Under the pieces are notes generated by a model. That model was not told the DNA's origin, searched no databases, and saw nothing but the letters and a program-made list of their open reading frames with translations. Below are positions 11,269 to 23,327 of a DNA stretch of 64,000 bases, piece after piece; the first letter of the stretch is position 1, and each line of letters starts with the position of its first letter. The stretch is from Pseudopyrenochaeta lycopersici (Eukaryota; Ascomycota; Dothideomycetes; Pleosporales; Pseudopyrenochaetaceae). The stretch covers positions 744,001-808,000 of the forward strand of contig NHZP01000024.1 in the NCBI GenBank assembly GCA_003313425.1, given 5' to 3'. The position numbers were made by a program, and so were the translations under genes.

Positions 11269-13551
11269 TACTATGCTTCGCGTATTGTACTGGGTGCTTG
11301 TCAAAGGGCGTCGTCGTTGACTGATTAGCAATCACGAACAGAGGTGCGCGGTGTGTTGGACCTCCGAAAAGTGAGCGAGTATGATGAAGGATGAGTGAGT
11401 CAAGGGCCTGAGGCCGGGCTCGATCAATCTTTTAGATCAAGGGCGCGCTGTGTCGACGAGATTGCACTCGAAGTTGGAGTCATCCAAGCCGCAGCCCTTT
11501 GGCGCCATGGGGAAGGGCTGACGGATGATCGTGCACCTAGGGTTCAGCCCGCCGGTGAGATGATTAGCGAGGAACCGCACCTAGGAGCGTAATTTTACAA
11601 TCCTGCCAAGACGAGTCACTGAGAAGCATTTCCACTGGCCGGGCAGATACAAAGGCTATTGATGTCGCCGTTGCTCAAGTAATTTGCTCTTGTCAACATA
11701 GACCACGGCCACGACCTCTCAGGCTGAAGCGTCAACCCCAATGGCTGCTGCTTTCATCTCGCCATGGTTGAAAAGAAACGGGAGCTCGATCGGGTAAGCG
11801 CTAATCTGGGATACCGCCCTTTTTTCTCCACGAAGGCGCAGCTTCGCCAGAAGGGCTGACGATGGCGGTGCAGCCAATTACAAGTGGGTCCAGTGGCTGA
11901 GCCGCAGCAGGTCCCATGCGAGCAACGCGAACATCTTCTCCGAACCTTAAACGTGATCGCTGAGTCAAACCAGCTTGCATCACAGTCATACTCGAAAATG
12001 CTTGAGATCGTCATACCGCAGCACCCGTCGTCCTATCAATTCTTCGTGTTATGTTTCCTGCATGTGGTCGTTATACCTCATTGGCAGGATATAAGCCATC
12101 TCACTACGTTCATGTGACATTTCTCCATATCGTCCAATGAAGAGACATACCGTCTACACATTCCCAGGCCCGAATGCTATCCCGATTTTCACCTTGGCCC
12201 TTAGATTGCGGATTGCCTCTTCATTCCTCGATGTGAATAACCTTACTACAGGAAGGTCGTAATTTAACCACTTCCCAGATTATCTCGCCGCAAGACCGTT
12301 TAGTCTTCATATCAAATCTACCGAGCAATCAAAACATTTCTCTGCATCTAATCCATGGTCAAAGGCTTATAGTAGGAACTTGACTGATCCAAACGATGGT
12401 ACTACCAATTTGCAGCTGTGTATCTGCCGATGCTAACGACATCAACATTCCGCAAATGCGGTCTACCCACTACCCCATTAGATTAAGTTTGAACACCAGG
12501 CTCCTCAGTAACGGTACTCCAGCGCCTAGAGGGGATACACACAGTCCCTCGGGGCTGGAGGGATGACCCAAACTTACCAGCCAGACATTTAGCGCAATAT
12601 AGCTATCAACTCCTCGGTACCGCGATCCAAGATCAATAGCAGACCCCAATCTTCGATAAGCATCAGCTCGCTGGCCCACCACCGCAACTTGCATGAAGCC
12701 GCCACTAGTCCAACTCCAGAACCAAACGAGCAACCCTGGCGCCTTCAACGATCCCGCTCAGAAGGAACCGCAAGCGCTAAGTGGAAGCTTTAAGGTTCCC
12801 TCAAACCTTTAAGAACTTCATGATACCCGCAATAGAGAATTGGAGACAAATAATACTCAACCGCGATTGCACCGGCGTCGTCGATTCGGAGTATGCCCAA
12901 CTCCAATGTCAATTCCGCCTCCACGTGCCTGCTTTGCTATTAGATCCTCTCTTGTGAGTTTATCTGCTGCGTAGATAACCCATTCCCGGGAACGTGCTAA
13001 GAGGTGAGGCTACCGGAACTGAGATACTCTAATACCTTGTGCTCCTTCAACGCGGATTGTTCCCACAGCGCCGCCACAGCAAATAGTAGGTTATTCGATA
13101 TTTCACGGTAAATCTTTCGGCCCTCTACTCAGACCACCGTGCGCGCTACTGCCTGACGGCTCTATTTCTCCAAGTGAGTAGACTGGCGCTGTGCCGAGTC
13201 TGAGAAGTCGCCGGACTGGGAGGATATGAAAAACATCTTTAAAGTAATGCGTATTCAACTGTACTACCTGGACGAAGTTCGATCTCATCTAGTCCAGAAG
13301 GGAAAGTGAAATAAAACGAGAACCATGTGCAAGATATATCCTCTGCTTAAGTATCTCTAACGGAGCGTGAAGGTGGCGGTCTAACGTGATTTAGGATAAT
13401 TGATACCTCCAGAACGTGGGCGTAATCGCAATGTGATGGCATAAACACAGTTGTTCGAAGAGATTTATTGAAAGATCAAAAGTGGTATTATTATCATAGC
13501 TACCTGATCAAAGGTAGAATCTTCATATAGAGAGGACGTTTTGTCTCTCGA
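11269..13551. other. Intergenic, 2.3 kb, no gene seen
   Basis: 5' flank of the fusion gene (right-to-left) and 3' flank of the catalase gene. Only short overlapping frames are present, none with domain motifs, codon regularity or plausible splice partners. I see no repeat structure or transposon ends. Confidence 0.45.
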
Positions 13552-15828
13552 TTAATACGCAACCATTGCGTTCAAACCTGCAAGTTCACGGTCAAAGTTC
13601 TTATGCTGGGATATGGCCCAGGTATAAGCACTCAAGAAGTCCTTCGCACCCTTCGCCATTTGTACAGCCTCCTTGAAGCTCTCAGGTTTGACCTGGCTAG
13701 CTGTCACAACGCCATAAGAGTCAACGACATCGCCTGCTGTAGAGAACTCCATGCCTGGCAAATCAACAGCTTGCCTAACAAATGCGACGGCCTCGCCCGT
13801 TGCGCCAATGGCCTTGAGATGACCGAAGGCTTCACGAACCCAGTGGACAGCTCGTCCGTTCTTGCTGAGCGTCTCGATGGATTTCGCACCGCCAGGGACG
13901 AAGATGCTGTCGTACAATGTGGAGCGTTGACCCTCGAGGTGGTGGTCTGCTACGACACCACCTGAGCTACCCTTCTCCTCGCCATCGGCGTAGATCTTGT
14001 TTCTCCTGGGGCTAATTGTAAAGGGAAGAGCCCCGGCAGCGGTCAAGGCTGCCTTGATACCATTGTATGCAACCTTATCATAGCCATCGGCAATAAGAAT
14101 GGCGACCATACGGGTGGCAATGGTGGGAGTAGCTGGTGCATAGTCTAGCTGCGAGAGTCCCTTAGCTTTCTTGTTATGCTTTACTCGTGTCTGCTCGGTT
14201 GGAATATCAGTGCCAACCAGCTCGCCAACGCTTTGTGCTAGCCCAAGATCAATCTCGCAGATACGCTCGACAATGCGCTTGTACACAATCTCGTCTTCGC
14301 AGTGGTCGAGCTCGAATGCAAAGGCATTCTTCATGTGCTCTTTCTCTGGCTCAGACATAGAATTGTAGAATAGTTCGGCCTGATTCTTGTGCTCCCTGAA
14401 CTTCTTGCTCCGCAGACGAGCCTTAATACCGGCAACCTTCTCAGGATACTCAATGTAAGCACCTTCTTGAGCAGTTGCAGGAGGTACGGCCTCAAAGCGG
14501 TTGGGCCAATAGTTGACTTTGCCCTTGGTGATAGTATGCCGCATAGCTCCGTCACGGTTGAAGTTCATGACTGGGCAAACAGGCTTATTGATGGGCAACT
14601 CTTGCCAGTTGACACCCAGACGGGATAACTGAGTATCAAAGTATGAAAAGTTCCGTCCCTGCAGAAGCGGATCGTCACTGAACCCAATACCCGGGACAAT
14701 GTGGCTTGTGCAGAAGGCCACTTGCTCAGTCTGCGTGAAGAATTCATCGGGGTTCCTGTTTAGCTCGAGCTGACCGATATACCGGATAGGAACCAAATCC
14801 TCTGGCCAGACCTTGGTAGAGTCAAGGATATCGAAGTCGAAGTCGTGTTCCTTGGATTCTGGAATGACTTGAATACCAAACTTCCACTTGGGATAGGAGC
14901 CACTATCAATGGCCATCCAGAGATCTTTGCGATGGAAGTCAGGGTCTTGACCAGCAATCTTGAGAGCCTCGTCCCAGACGAAACTGTGCACACCCAACTC
15001 AGGCGTGAAGATGAACTTGACGAAATGTCTCTCGCCCTTGTCGTTCGTCAGCGTGAAGGTGTTAACACCAAATCCCTGCATCATGCGGTACGATCTTGGG
15101 ATAGTGCGATCCGACATGGCCCAGAAGAACATGTGCGTCGCCTCGGAGTGCATGTACTGGAAGTCCCAGAAGTTGTTATGCGCTGACTGCGCCTGCGGAA
15201 TCTCGTTGTCGGGCTCTGGTTTGGCTGCATGAACGATATCTGGGAACTTCATCGCATCTTGAATGAAGAATACCGGAATGTTGTTTCCAACAATGTCCCA
15301 GTTACCCTCCTCGGTGTAGAACTTGACAGCAAAGCCGCGCACATCTCGGACAGTGTCCGCAGAGCCACGGCTACCAAGGACAGTCGAGAATCGCAGAAAC
15401 ACTGGGGTCTCTCGCGAAGTGTCGGTGAGAACACCTGCTGAGGTGACATCTGCGGCTGACTCGAAGAGTGTAAACTTGCCAAAGGCGCCGGAGCCACGAG
15501 CATGGACGACACGCTCTGGGATACGTTCATGGTCGAATCGGTGGATCTGTAAAGGTCAGTCTCATGTGCCTTCTGGTGGCATAGTCGTGACAGGTACCTT
15601 CTCGCGGGCAAAGTGATCTTCAAGAAGCATAGGACCAGTCTTGTCCTCGCTCGCCACCTTCAACCAGTCATCCGTGTTATTCTGCTTGACGCCAAAGTCG
15701 CTCGTTATTCTGTAGTTCTTGTCGTGTACATCCTTAGTATCAGCTGCGAGCTGAGCAATCTTTGTAGACTTTGCGCCCGTAAGGTCTTTGGCCTTCTCCG
15801 CAACGTTGCCAAGAATGTGCGACGCCAT
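13552..15828 (-). CDS. catA: Large-subunit (clade 2) catalase with DJ-1/GATase-like C-terminal domain, CatA type
   Basis: Heme catalase, 2 H2O2 to 2 H2O + O2. Exons 15828-15598 and 15546-13552 flank a 51-base GTACCT..CAG intron and give 741 residues, the usual size of large-subunit fungal catalases. Visible active-site elements: the distal His (about 92) in [13 protein letters not shown], the Asn pair (about 165-166) in [11 protein letters not shown], and the proximal heme-ligand Tyr (about 379) in [14 protein letters not shown]. The C-terminal flavodoxin/DJ-1-like domain covers about 555-740 ([28 protein letters not shown]). The N-terminus ([16 protein letters not shown]) has no signal peptide, which fits the intracellular spore/developmental CatA/CAT-1 group rather than secreted CatB/CAT-3. 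The gene symbol is by this family resemblance. CRE-type sites upstream would fit bZIP (AtfA-like) stress control. Confidence 0.93.
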
Positions 15829-15940
15829 ATTGAGGTTGAATGCTCAGGTCAATCGGCGATTTACAGTGATGATATTTGTGTTTGCATCGACAGGAGAGTT
15901 CCATTTGTACGCTGCCTCTGTGAGGCAATGTTTACGTCTC

Positions 15941-15947
15941 GACGTCA
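15941..15947. promoter_or_regulatory. CRE-like site upstream of catalase
   Basis: GACGTCA (seven of eight bases of the CRE palindrome TGACGTCA), about 113 bases upstream of the catalase ATG. This is a plausible ATF/CREB-type bZIP site; its function is inferred. Confidence 0.45.
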
Positions 15948-16285
15948 TTTCTACGTTTCTCGCTGCAGTCGCTCTTTCACTAACAAACAAACCCTGCCAC
16001 GCTCTCCTCTTTGCGCCTGACATCCGCGTCTTGCAACACGCCGCGGAGTGGAGGAAGTCAATTGAGAGCCAATAAAATGTTTGATGATGTTACTCTGAGT
16101 GGAAGATGTGCGTTGATTTGACCGCTGAACGTGGCCGTGATGCCACGCGAGCCACACGTTGCTAGACTTCGGTACCCACTGCAATGGAGAATATCCGACG
16201 CTGAGAAATGTCTACCTCATAATTGTCGTCGCCCACCGTGACGAGGCTGGTGGTAGTTAGACTCGTTCACAAAAATGATTACTGG

Positions 16286-16293
16286 TGACGTCA
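16286..16293. promoter_or_regulatory. Perfect CRE palindrome upstream of catalase
   Basis: TGACGTCA, the full ATF/CREB (AtfA/Atf1) consensus, 458 bases upstream of the catalase start codon. In aspergilli and fission yeast, spore or stress catalase genes are known targets of this bZIP class. That this site serves the gene is inference. Confidence 0.5.
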
Positions 16294-19200
16294 GCTTGCG
16301 AAAGTATCTCTGAAGAAAAAGAGTTTGCCCCGCTCCCACCTGGAGTATTGAGCAAAGCGCTGGTGGCTTCATGCAGCTGGCAACTCTGTCCATTAGCAAG
16401 CTCACATTTCGCTTTGCTGTTTGGACTCACGGGAATAAGCATAAACGCGCGGCTCCTCTTTCAAACGCATACGATGAGACTATGCTTTCCCAGAGCCACA
16501 AGCGTCCTGCTTTCGTGTCCACATATTGTTCGAGGCTCGCGCCATCAGCCATGTAGATCACCGTTGTCATATTATAATAGTAACGCCGGAATGAGAGTCT
16601 TGGGCGACGACCAAGCGCACATGTCGGATGCCGCAGCTAAGACTGCAGTCTAGACCGTGCTTGCATTGCGTGTGCCCTGGGCGTTTAGAAAAGCCACTTT
16701 AACTCCGCAGGTTCCTCTGCCACCAGAGCTTGCCTGAAAAAGGTTTATCGGACTGATGCGGCCGCAACGAAGCTAGCGTATTGATCCTGTGCTATTTCGT
16801 TAGAGCTAAACCTTGAAGTGCATTGACTTGTTGCAGCAAGTACGGAACTTGCTGAAGTCAAAACTGTGTTTGCTTCGTCCGTCGGGTTGTGAGCCGATGG
16901 CTGATCGTGAGTTGCATCAGAAAATGGTGTCAGCGTGCTTCGTGTTGCCCCTGCGCCCACAATTCGTCGGAACATTTTCGCAGCCAATGCTTTGTTTTCC
17001 GTAGTCCAGTATAGGCCAGTCTTAACCTGCAGGATCGCACCGACGCCCACGCCGATTGATACCGCTACAGGTCACTTGGAACAAATCATTAGTTGCGCAC
17101 ATATCACTTGAATTCTATCGACATGTAGCATCCTGCGAGGCCTTGATGCTTGGTAATAGTACGAGGAATATCATTTTAATGATCTCCGCTGAGAAATTGA
17201 GATCGTACAACCGTTCATGGTGATCTCCATGGCAGTCCTTGCGGTAAAATCCGGGACATGCACCGCCGTTAGTAGCATCGGCCTAAATTAGGCCACTATG
17301 CGAGCACCAGTACCTCACTTCGGAGATGCGACTGATGTTGAGAGTCAATCTTTCTGCGGTCAAGTCCGAAAAGGGCTTCACAGGGGTTGATCTCCAACGC
17401 CTTAGAAGGACCGAGGTCAGCCTTGCAAACAATTCGTAACGGCAGTTTGCGTGGGCTATGTATACTGCCATGGGTGTCGTGGGGGAATGCGAGCCCATGT
17501 TGCGGTGTTGTGTCTTCTTACGGAACGATGATACACCGATATGCAATATCTTCAGATGCGAGTTGATTGCGTCCGGGGCGCAAGGCTCCCTAGGATGAGT
17601 TCCACGGATCCGCAACAGATGGCGAATGGGTGATAAACCAGGGCAAAGGTGATACTTCGGTGTATTCTACACACTGAGCCCAACGAGCCGACGTAGCCTG
17701 GGGTAGCTGAGCGGTCCGCTGCGGCCTGAGGCCAAATCTAGGCTTTGACATCTTGGTCTCACGCCACGTTGATGTGCAAGTGAAGGCAAATCGTGCTCGC
17801 TGGGCACTAGGGACTTCGGACGAAAATCTTCATTGATGGACGGCTTTCTAGGGTCTTTCGAGACCATGCAGAACGTTATTATTTCAGCGCGAATTAGATC
17901 GCCTTTACAGGCGGTAGACTAGTGCTTGTTTTAATCTTAGTTGTGCACAGCTCGCTTGTTGGTGGACAACAAGAATGGTACTTTCCAGTGATTGTTTACA
18001 TTAGAGAGTCACTGTTTCTGAGAAGAAAACCACGGGCGCAATATATTGGCTTGCACCTAGATCCAGATTTGACCTTAACCCCGAGTCTGGGGGCAGCACA
18101 ATTTTTGGTGTTTTTAAGAGATGAGATGGCCGAAAACGCCGGTGCTGAATAGTAAGTTTTGGCAGGCCGCGACGCGAACCAGATATCGAGTGCGCGAAAG
18201 TAGGCGCAGCCGAGCTGCGGCTTGCTGAAATTGAGCCGGTTTGTAAGCCAAACTCGAACACTTGGTCGAGTTCACTTGACCCCTTCGACGCTATTGCATT
18301 GGATTTCCCATTCAGTTGAGGAATGGGTTTGATTTGGTCTCAACGCCCCACACCTGCAGCTAAAAGCTCTGCCGATCAATCTTGATCATTGACTTCAAAG
18401 TCTCCAAGCAACACGTATACGGCCGGAACAGTTTGGGCTACTGGGCGCTGCTGCCAAATACGAGAAAAAGTGTGTACGGGAGCTAATTCAAGTACAAAAG
18501 CGAAGAAGGAGGCTAGTTGCGGTCGAAATGTCCGAACTGCAAACCGCCGCTCCGCCAAACGCTGGAAGATGGGACGCTGCGAAACAAAACCAGGTTCAGG
18601 TTGTCGATCACTCCGCATAAAGGCACATGTAGGCTCCGCGAGGCTGCAGCAGCTCTCGCCTGCAGGTGCTCTCTCGCTATCGCCGGCATGAGTCCTTCGC
18701 AAAACGAAACGTCCCCTGTTGCATTTTTTTTCTTGGTGCCAGAACAGCCATATATCCAATCTGGTAAGTATGTTGATGGCGCAAAATCGCGGTGCAGGTT
18801 GCGGTCACACACGGCGATCTGGTGCATGCGGGCCGACGCGCTAAAGCGCTCTGAGTAACGCGCGTCCGCTCATCCCTGCGACCGTTTGAGGGGACGTGAA
18901 ACGAGAAACTGACAGGCTACACAGCATATGCCGAGCAGTGTTTGTACTGTAACTCGACCACCTGTCTGTAGCCGACTCATTGGGGCTTCAGATAGCGCAT
19001 ATGACCTTTTTGCCCTTCCAATGGCATTCGCCGTGACGTTGGTGTGTGGAGTCGGTCCCAACAATCTGCGATCAGTGATAGCTGGTGATAGCTGGTAATA
19101 GCAGCATCACCTGCAACAGAGCCGAGCACATCGCGGAGTTGGCCTGGGGGTGTTTGCTTGGCGGACTGATATTCTGTTGCTTTGGATGATTTGCTGCTGG

Positions 19201-20530
19201 TGTGTCCAGCCGGAACTCGGAACGGGACAGGTTGTAAGGCAGCCCAAGTTTGTCTCCACGTTGTCTCGAATCATGGGCGCAAAGTGCAATTAGCGGGCGG
19301 AAGCTTGGGTGTCCAAATTTGGGATCTACGAATTGACGAAGCCGCATTGAGAAAGGCTTTGTGGATTGCCGTGGGCTCTTCACGGTCACAGTTGACAGGT
19401 AGGTGCCCCTGACTGTGCGTGGTTTCTATGCAAGGACAGCGTTTATTGCTTCCAATGTTGCACCCGTCGCCATTATTGACGACGTGCGCCGCGCTGGGGC
19501 AGACACGACGTATCGAGCCGTGATGGGGTCTGCTCGTCGAAGGCTGAAGAGGCAGCGTTCGACGGCGACGGTTGCGTATACAAGGGTGCCATGTGTCAAT
19601 GCTGTGCAAGAGAGAAAAACAAGGGTGAAGTCCATCACATGCCGGGACGGGGCGTGTCTGGAGATTAGCAACCCCATCCTCCGTGTGTGTGTTTATGCTG
19701 CTCGAGTCGAGGCATGATTCAAGAGGGCAGCAGGACAGAGAAGGCATGTGTTGGGCCAAGCACAAACAACGGGCAGCAGACAGGTGCATGGAGTAGTAGC
19801 AGCGAGGGCTGCAGCAATGGGCGCTGCATGATGTAGCCCTACAGTAGGCGCGGCCGCGGCGATGAGCAAGGACGGGTTGTACAAATACGGTGCTGGAGAA
19901 TGAATCAGCCCTGTGGTCTGATGTTGTTCCTGCTGCGACGAGGAGTGGGCGGGCTCTCTTCCGCTGGATCTGCAAGCTAGACATGCGGCATTGGGCTTGC
20001 AAGCCGGCTAATGTTGGGTCCCATGGCCGGCGCTGTGCTAAATTATAGGTGCTGTGAAGGGGCGAGGGCCGCCATGTGATGGCCGGAGAAATGAACGAGC
20101 GAAGCAGCTGCCTCCAATGTGCAGCCCCGCCGCGGTCAGGAGGCTGCCAGCGGGCCCTGACGACGGGCGACGCTGGCTGCGAGGGTGCGGCGCAGGCTGG
20201 CGGGAGAGGGCGCGGGCGTTGGAGCAGCAAGAGGTCGAGGGTGCAGGCCTGCTTCGGCTGTCCAGGCGCGGCGATTGGGCGGACGGGGGGTGCAGAAATC
20301 ACCAACAGTGCGCTGCAGCATGGCCGTCGATAGGACGGGATCACCCTGGCAGGCCAGATGCTGGCCGCAGCTAGGCGTGAAGGCTAACGCTCCGCGTAGG
20401 TACTTGTCCTTGCCTTTCCGCACGGAGCCAACGGCTGTACACGACTGTCGCACTCTCTGTTGCAAACGGGCGGCAGCAATCTAACATGTTCCCAGAGGTA
20501 CCGTCTGTTCGGCACGCTGCAATGCCTCCA
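16294..20530. other. Gene-poor stretch of about 4.2 kb
   Basis: No supported gene. Many short frames overlap on both strands; the longest (minus strand, 19271-20344) is a low-complexity Cys/Pro/Arg reading of GC-rich sequence without a family signature. A minus-strand frame at 16745-17050 has ordinary composition, but I recognise nothing in it and see no splice partners. No terminal repeats or transposase motifs were found. Confidence 0.4.
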
Positions 20531-20531
20531 T

Positions 20532-20538
20532 TATAAAA
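20532..20538 (+). promoter_or_regulatory. TATA box
   Basis: TATAAAA followed at once by a pyrimidine-rich stretch (ctctctcgcc), the normal arrangement of a fungal core promoter. The next ATG downstream on the plus strand is the start of the 48-residue gene at 21002. Confidence 0.5.
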
Positions 20539-20721
20539 CTCTCTCGCCGCCCGCCCGCTCCCGCTTGGACGCTCCGACCAATTCCTCGCGCACATATCTC
20601 TGGCACCCTCGGCTGCTTGTAGCTTCGCGGTACCTTGCGTGCTGCTACTCTGCCCTTCCATTGCCCTCGACGGCCGTCCCCTCTCCTTGTCGTCGACGAC
20701 CACGGCCCACCGCCTGCCCCA

Positions 20722-20752
<31 letters not shown>

Positions 20753-20754
20753 CC
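20722..20754. repeat. CTGC tetranucleotide repeat (about 8 copies)
   Basis: A perfect run of CTGC units inside the long leader of the 21002 gene. It is a simple repeat likely to vary in copy number. Confidence 0.85.
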
Positions 20755-21001
20755 GCCCCTCTCTCTGCTCCTGCTCACGTCGAGCCGAGCTCCGTCGTGC
20801 CTGCCCAAGCTGCCACCGCCGGTGTCTGCATCAAGAAAGAGCTCCCCGCCTGCCCGCCAATCAGCGCGTCCAAGCTCCCACCCCGCCTTCCCTTCTCACG
20901 CCCGCCGCGTCGCCGCCCACGCTGCCCACCGCAGGCGCTCCCCCGCCGTGCAACCCACGCCCCCTCGCCCCCCCAGCCTGCCGCCGCCTCACCTCGCCAA
21001 C

Positions 21002-21148
21002 ATGTGCACCAAGGTCGTACACAGATACGGCTGCGGCCACGAATTCACAGAGAAGGCCCCATGCGCCACTTCGAGAACAGCGCCCTGCGGCGTCAGCAAC
21101 ACCAAGACGGTCAAGCACGACGAAAAGTGTGATGGGTGTGACCACTGA
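21002..21148 (+). CDS. Small Cys/His-rich conserved-looking protein (48 aa)
   Basis: The ATG in context CCAACATG begins a 48-residue protein (MCTKVVHRYGCGHEFTEK...), with Cys at 2, 11, 21, 29, 43 and 46, a GCGH motif, and a terminal KCDGCDH. The Cys/His spacing suggests a small metal-binding knuckle. I recall similar short uncharacterised proteins in related fungi but cannot search, so function is unknown. Support for it being real: a TATA box at 20532 and no ATG on the plus strand from 20541 to 21001, so a scanning ribosome would first meet this start. A canonical intron-like segment (GTATGG..TCTGAC..CTACTAG, 21152-21208) starts three bases after the stop codon, suggesting a spliced 3' UTR. 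There is no signal peptide. Confidence 0.65.
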   Translation: MCTKVVHRYGCGHEFTEKAPCATSRTAPCGVSNTKTVKHDEKCDGCDH

Positions 21149-21151
21149 CAG

Positions 21152-21208
21152 GTATGGCGCCGCCCAAACCTTCTGCGCGTCGCACTTGTCTGACAATTCT
21201 GCTACTAG
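21152..21208 (+). other. Probable 3'-UTR intron of the 48-aa gene
   Basis: 57 bases with donor GTATGG, a branch-like CTGAC and acceptor CTACTAG, starting four bases after the TGA at 21146-21148. Splicing here would put an exon junction just behind the stop. Confidence 0.45.
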
Positions 21209-23327
21209 GGTGGCACCGCACTCTAAACCCGAGCCATAACCCCATCCATGGCCCGTGGCACTCTGCAAACATGCACGCACAACCCACCAAACATGATCCC
21301 TCGCCCTCTTTCCCCCTCTCTCCCCCCTCCCCCGTCCTCAGGGCTCCACCCCCCACAGGCTGCATTTCACGGCGTCACGGATTCAACCAAAAAAGTACTG
21401 GCGTTTTATCTGGCATTGGCGTCTCCCTGGACCTTGGACACTTTGCGCGTCCGGCGTTTTGAATACAGGCTGGTGTTGCAGGACACTTCCCAACTTGTAT
21501 TATTCCAAACTTTTTATTTTTCTTTGTTTCTTCTTCCCTTCCCACTTGGATATCACGCTCTCCTAATTGTGGTCGTGCCAATGCGCCGACGAGAAACCGT
21601 ACCGGTTCCATCTTCTTATCTCGTCATTACTATCACTATATTTCCATGTGCGCACTCAGCCGCTGCGCAATGTGGCCTAGGAAAGGACCTCAGTATACGA
21701 GCAAAGTCATTTAATGCGTAGCCGTCAATGAAGAAAGCATGCTCACTCCGCAAGTGGGCCGCAGCCAATTCACCTGTTGAGCGCCTCTGTGTATCCAGCC
21801 AGTCCGCGCTTGGTGATTATCAAGATAAAGACCAATCATTTACGGCGCATCTGCCACATAATCACAAAACAGTACCCGTATATGCACTACCGTTATTCGC
21901 CAATCGACCTTGCCATGTCCCCTGAACAAGTGCACCAGTAACCGTTTGAACAAGATTGAAACCAGTTTGGCGAGGCACCCTGCCCGAATACTGATTTCAT
22001 TTGCCTCCCGATATTGGCCCACAACACCTTATAACCCAGCCTTGCACTCATATCCAGGTAAACGAGGCTTGACACGGCCAAGATGCTGTCTATTGACGGC
22101 TCGCGATAGGGCAACATAAGTGGGAAACACGGTATGCCATGCACCATTTGCTAGGGTCTGGTGTAAGGCGCACCAGATCATGTACAAAATACAGGCAATA
22201 TCAGATGACAAGTGAGACAATATCGTCTCACAATTCCCCTCGATCCTGTTGAGGGACGGGCCGTGGTACATGAAACGATCTACCAGTCAGCTATGCATCC
22301 GAGTCACCACAACGAAGCACGTCTATGCATTTCGGCCTCCACGCCGCAAAGAGCGCAAAAACGGTTTTTCCTGAGTATGAACCGGTGAGAGCCTTGCATG
22401 GATCATGTGATGCAACGGCGAAAGCGCGGCCGGTGTATAGCACGATCGCCAAATAGCCGAGTATGAGAGGTATATGCGAATTTGATATGCGTCAGGATCC
22501 GCATTGGCTTGCCTGCAGCCAACCGGGTAACGGTTCTTCTAGAAGCCATTCAGCCTGACGACCATATTTGAGTCGACCGAAACTTGAGCCACAATAACAC
22601 CACGGGAAGCTCATTACGGGCTGGCCATGCTTTACTGTACTATTATTCTTCGCCACTTGCAATTCATCAAACAGCCGGCATCCGGCAGTGCTCGCGCGCA
22701 CCAAATCGTTCCTCGCTGATACCGTGAGGTAGATTACGAGCTTCGTTGATTGGCGTCGTCAGTTTTAATATAACAGCGTCTGCCATATGCAGGCGACGCC
22801 TACCGCTGCCAACCCTGTCCACTTCCCTGTCCCCGTTGCTCTACCCCTTGCTCTGAAATTCTGGGGGAAACTATTATCCATTGCCTTGCCAGCTCCACAG
22901 AGACGATCTACTGCATGGACGTGTCTGCACAAGCACGTGCAGCAACGCCATGCGGCTCCATTCGCTTGACCGTCAGCCTGACGCCTCAGTATGTCTTCTT
23001 CGTATGTTTGTTCGAGACGGGTCTCATTGCCAACTACTGAAGGCCAAGGAGAGCACACGTGAATCCTGCCGCAAAGACCCTGAAGACGGGACAGAACCAC
23101 ACAAGGGCAGGGAGCCGATGCAGACGTGAATGCATTATCACATCCGTAGCATGTCAAAATAGCTCGTAACCTGGTGCGGTACGCAAGCGGCTTGCTTGTT
23201 GGACGGGATTGCTGAGTGGTCGGCCGTTCGGCGTCATGGCCTCAGCACGGCCCGGGGGTTGTTTCCATATTCGGATCTGGTAGTGGCATCCTTCATCATC
23301 GACCCACAAACACTCTAATGCCCAGCT
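21209..23327. other. Intergenic, 2.1 kb, no gene seen
   Basis: 3' flank of the small gene and 5' flank of mdm12. Frames here are short and overlapping. A minus-strand frame at 22765-23157 is Cys-rich but lies in the mdm12 promoter side and shows no recognisable family. Confidence 0.45.

Noticed and set aside
12470..12748. Minus-strand frame of 92 codons in the 11.3-13.5 kb gap
   Set aside because: No family resemblance and no flanking splice or promoter support.
16745..17050. Minus-strand frame of 101 codons with ordinary composition
   Set aside because: No recognised motif, no plausible upstream exon, and overlapping frames on the other strand.
17690..17770. A tRNA-like stretch (gtagctgagcggtccgc)
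   Set aside because: No T-loop GTTCGA-type sequence and no pairing acceptor arms at the right distance.
19271..20344. Minus-strand open frame of 357 codons
   Set aside because: Composition is dominated by Cys, Pro, Arg and Ala from GC-rich DNA; no domain, no splice partners, and other long frames overlap it on both strands.
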